Shown: piece by piece, positions 6,960 to 8,714 of the stretch
Layout of the letters: every line of letters starts with the position of its first letter
Position numbering within the stretch: the first letter of the stretch is position 1
DNA from: Pseudomonadota bacterium
Lineage (GTDB): Bacteria; Myxococcota; Myxococcia; Myxococcales; Anaeromyxobacteraceae
Assembly (NCBI GenBank): GCA_023419875.1
Contig: JAEZXM010000523.1
Span: 1 to 8,714 of the forward strand
Reading direction: 5' to 3'
Length of the DNA: 8,714 bases
Notes under the pieces: generated by a model
What the model was told of the DNA's origin: nothing
Databases searched by the model: none
What the model saw: the letters and a program-made list of their open reading frames with translations, nothing else
Translations under genes and position numbers: made by a program

Positions 6960-7181
6960 TCAGGCGGAGGCGACGGGCCCCGTCCCCGGAGCGGGCGGCT
7001 CGGGCTCGTCGTCGTCCAGATCGTCGCCCTCCATCGAGGCCTCGAGGGGAAGCGCCTGCGCGGCGAGGTCCGGGAGGTTCTTGAGGTGCTTCTCCCACTC
7101 CTTGTCCTCGAGGAGGCCCTTGCGGACGTACCGGTGGGCGACGCGCTTGTCGAGCTGCTTCGTTTCGATCGGGTCTGCCAT
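6960..7181 (-). CDS. Small acidic-tailed protein of unknown function
   Basis: This 73-residue protein has two halves. Residues 1-40 are charged and probably helical (DKRVAHRYVRKGLLEDKEWE at 11-30, then KHLKNLPDLA). Residues 47-73 form an acidic, Pro-rich, likely disordered tail (EGDDLDDDEPEPPAP). No signal peptide, membrane span or known motif is visible, so it should be cytoplasmic. Codon ends are G or C almost throughout. It opens the minus-strand unit and its stop lies 3 bases before the protease start. The ATG at 7181 has no Shine-Dalgarno (the preceding bases are CCGCGCCACCC), which agrees with the very short leader predicted from the promoter just upstream. I do not recognise a named family; proteins of this kind are usually lineage-restricted. 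Confidence 0.82.
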   Translation of the reverse strand: MADPIETKQLDKRVAHRYVRKGLLEDKEWEKHLKNLPDLAAQALPLEASMEGDDLDDDEPEPPAPGTGPVASA

Positions 7182-7192
7182 GGGTGGCGCGG

Positions 7193-7222
7193 AAAATAGG
7201 CCCCGCCTTGCGGGTCCGTCAA
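7193..7222 (-). promoter_or_regulatory. Putative sigma-70-like promoter of the protease unit, near-leaderless
   Basis: On the minus strand TTGACG (7222-7217) and TATTTT (7198-7193) are separated by 18 bases, matching the consensus at 5 of 6 and 4 of 6 positions. They lie in the 62-base divergent gap before thiE. Counting 7 bases past the -10 box puts transcription start near 7186, only about 5 bases before the ATG at 7181. That fits the absence of a Shine-Dalgarno there and suggests a near-leaderless message for the 73-residue protein. Based on consensus matching only. Confidence 0.5.
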
Positions 7223-7243
7223 GCGCGTGTTAGCGCTGGCGCG

Positions 7244-7906
7244 ATGCAGGGTTCCGGCGCCACGGCTGCGGAGCGGCTCGCCCGCCTGAGCGGGTTGTAC
7301 GCGATCGTCGGCGGGGACCGAGCGGTCGCCCAGGCCGAGGCGGCCATCGACGGCGGCGCGGCGGTCGTCCAGGTGCGCATGAAGGCCGCGCGCCCCGCCG
7401 AGGTGCTGGAGGTGTCGCGGAGGATCGTCGCCGCCGCCGCGGGGCGGGCGCTCGTCATCGTGAACGACCGCGCCGATCTCGCGCTCCTCTCCGGCGCCGA
7501 CGGGGTGCACGTGGGCGAGGACGACCTCCCGGTGCGCGAGGCGCGGGCGCTCCTCGGCCCGGACCGCCTCGTGGGCTGGACGGCGAGGACCGTCGCCGAG
7601 GCGCGCGAGGGGGTCGCCGCGGGGGCCGATCACGTCGGGTTCGGTCCGGTGTTCGTCTCCCGCACGAAGGCGATGGGCCCGCCGCCGCACGGCGCCGCCG
7701 GCCTCGCCGAGGCGGTCCGGGCGCTCGCGCCCGTCCCGGTGGTCGCCATCTCCGGGATCGGGCAGGACAACGTCGCCGAGGTGGCGCGCGCCGGCGCGGC
7801 GAGCGCCGCGGTGATCGAGGCGCTCTTCGGCTCCGGCGATCCTCGCGCCAACGCGGCCGCACTCCGGCGTGCCTTCGCGGAAGGGCGGCGGCGAGGGAGC
7901 CTCTGA
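7244..7906 (+). CDS. thiE: Thiamine-phosphate synthase
   Basis: ThiE joins HMP-PP with thiazole phosphate to make thiamine phosphate in the cytoplasm. The 220-residue protein has the family's TIM-barrel landmarks in order: QVRMK (43-47) for the diphosphate, VNDRADLAL with Asp75 and GVHVGEDDLP with Asp94 (the two magnesium-site positions), GPVFVSRTKAMGPPPHG (134-150) with Thr141-Lys142, and VVAISGIGQDNV (166-177). Two small departures are seen: GWTA (111-114) where GxS is usual, and ISGI where IGGI is usual. The thiazole tautomerase TenI is the main alternative, but the TK motif and Pro-rich stretch favour ThiE. I chose the ATG at 7244; an in-frame ATG at 7184 would overlap the divergent promoter and add 20 residues of non-family sequence. 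No clear Shine-Dalgarno and no TPP riboswitch precede it. Its stop overlaps the next start by one base (TGATG). Confidence 0.93.
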   Translation: MQGSGATAAERLARLSGLYAIVGGDRAVAQAEAAIDGGAAVVQVRMKAARPAEVLEVSRRIVAAAAGRALVIVNDRADLALLSGADGVHVGEDDLPVREARALLGPDRLVGWTARTVAEAREGVAAGADHVGFGPVFVSRTKAMGPPPHGAAGLAEAVRALAPVPVVAISGIGQDNVAEVARAGAASAAVIEALFGSGDPRANAAALRRAFAEGRRRGSL

Positions 7907-8625
7907 TGCCCGGCAGGCCTCGCATCGGCCTCACCCTCGACGTGGATGACGGCGCCCGCCGCTACGAGATCCGGCAGGGCTACGTGGACGCGGTGCTCGG
8001 GGCGGGTACGCTCCCCGTGCTCCTCCCGCCGGCGGAGCAGGTCGCGGCGGCGTTCCTCGCGCTCGTCGACGGCCTCGTCGTCACCGGCGGTGCGTTCGAC
8101 GTTCCGCCGGAGCTGTACGGCGAGGCGCGGCGCCCCGCGTGCGGGCCGCTCAAGGAGTCCCGCACGAGCTTCGAGAAGGAGCTCCTCGAGGCGGCGCTCG
8201 CCGCGGGGATGCCGGTGCTCGGCATCTGCGGCGGCATGCAGCTCCTGAACGTCGTGCGCGGCGGGACGCTCCACCAGGACCTCGAGGCCGATGCGGGGAT
8301 CCGCGGCCACGAGCAGCCGGCGCCCAAGGACGTGCCGTCGCACGAGATCACCGTCGCGCCGGGGACGCTCCTCTCCCGGCTCCTCGGCGGGGGTCATCCC
8401 CCGCACCGCGTGAGCTCGACCCATCACCAGGCGGTGCGGGACTCCGGCACCGGCGTCCTCGTCTCCGCGCGCGCGCCCGACGGCGTCGTCGAGGCGATCG
8501 AGCTGCCCGATCACTCCTTCGCCCTGGGCGTGCAGTGGCATCCCGAGTCGCTCCTCCGCCACGACCCGCGGCAGGCGGGCCTCTTCGCCGGCCTGGCGGA
8601 GGCGGCGCGGGGCTTCCGGCGGTGA
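7906..8625 (+). CDS. PuuD-like class I glutamine amidotransferase / gamma-glutamyl hydrolase (peptidase C26 family)
   Basis: The 239-residue product is a stand-alone class I amidotransferase fold. It shows VVTGGAFDVPPELYGE (58-73, the family's GGxDVxPxxYG pattern), the nucleophile elbow LGICGGMQ with Cys108, SSTHHQAV (170-177), and VQWHPE (209-214) with His212 and Glu214 completing the triad. Length and motifs match gamma-glutamyl-GABA hydrolases (PuuD) and related enzymes that cut gamma-glutamyl amides. The true substrate is unknown. Nothing around it suggests putrescine breakdown; instead it lies between thiE and a thiD-like gene, overlapping the first by one base and the second by four, so translation is probably coupled. 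A good Shine-Dalgarno (AGGGAG, 7894-7899) lies inside the end of thiE, 6 bases before the ATG. A role in pyrimidine salvage or an unrelated amide is possible; both are inference. Confidence 0.93.
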   Translation: MPGRPRIGLTLDVDDGARRYEIRQGYVDAVLGAGTLPVLLPPAEQVAAAFLALVDGLVVTGGAFDVPPELYGEARRPACGPLKESRTSFEKELLEAALAAGMPVLGICGGMQLLNVVRGGTLHQDLEADAGIRGHEQPAPKDVPSHEITVAPGTLLSRLLGGGHPPHRVSSTHHQAVRDSGTGVLVSARAPDGVVEAIELPDHSFALGVQWHPESLLRHDPRQAGLFAGLAEAARGFRR

Positions 8626-8714
8626 GCCCGAAACCGCCGCGCGTCCTCGTCGTCGCCGGGCTCGATCCGACCGGCGGCGCGGGGCTCCTCGCCGACGCGG
8701 AGGCGCTCCGGGCG
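8622..8714 (+). CDS. thiD: ThiD-like HMP / HMP-phosphate kinase, N-terminal fragment (runs off right edge)
   Basis: Only 31 codons are visible, from a GTG at 8622 that overlaps the previous stop as GTGA. After a short basic leader the sequence reads VLVVAGLDPTGGAGLLADAE (8-27), the glycine-rich substrate and nucleotide segment that opens ThiD proteins (family pattern AGSDPSGGAGIxAD). Two positions differ from the usual pattern: Leu14 for Ser and Thr17 for Ser. ThiD phosphorylates HMP twice to give HMP-PP, the substrate of ThiE encoded two genes upstream. A pyridoxal-kinase-like relative or a ThiD fusion cannot be excluded because the rest lies outside the window. Confidence 0.85.
   Translation, partial: MSPKPPRVLVVAGLDPTGGAGLLADAEALRA

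Noticed and set aside
7208..7236. Possible plus-strand promoter TTGCGG-17-TAGCGC for thiE
   Set aside because: The -10 match is too poor and the spacing would put the start inside the first codons; a real thiE promoter probably overlaps this gap but I cannot place it.

Overview
This is a very GC-rich window with almost every third codon position G or C. It is packed with short, tightly spaced operons and carries no RNA genes, CRISPR array, insertion sequence or phage gene that I can see. Codon use, a DUF1844 protein, an HtrA protease, a beta-helix lipoprotein and a long acidic repeat protein together suggest a myxobacterium, most likely Anaeromyxobacter or a relative. That assignment is inference; no phylogenetic marker gene is present.

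Layout from left to right. (1) Bases 1-1131, minus strand: the first 377 codons of an acidic, low-complexity protein that runs off the left edge, with ten YDPN units in a row. A putative promoter lies upstream. (2) Bases 1254-3122, plus strand: a YgiQ-family radical SAM protein. (3) Bases 3123-3231: a short intergenic stretch with a bulged 13-bp hairpin, a second palindrome and a cluster of GATC sites. (4) Bases 3232-3504, plus strand: a small, arginine-rich protein I do not recognise. (5) Bases 3522-7181, minus strand: four closely spaced genes that read as one unit in the order 73-residue acidic protein, HtrA-type periplasmic protease, DUF1844 protein, beta-helix lipoprotein. A good sigma-70-like promoter sits directly before the first of them. 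(6) Bases 7244-8714, plus strand: thiE, a PuuD-like class I glutamine amidotransferase, and the start of a thiD-like kinase, each overlapping the next by 1 to 4 bases.

How the genes fit together. The thiE and thiD-like genes are successive activities of thiamine biosynthesis: ThiD makes HMP-PP and ThiE joins it to the thiazole phosphate. The amidotransferase-like hydrolase between them has no textbook place in the pathway, so its overlap on both sides is the most interesting functional hint here. The minus-strand unit combines an envelope protease, a predicted surface or periplasmic lipoprotein and two small proteins of unknown function, which suggests an envelope role but proves none. I found no clear-cut new defence or mobile system. 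The strongest leads are the thiE-hydrolase-thiD arrangement, the structured intergenic stretch at 3146-3250, and the near-leaderless promoter at 7193-7222.
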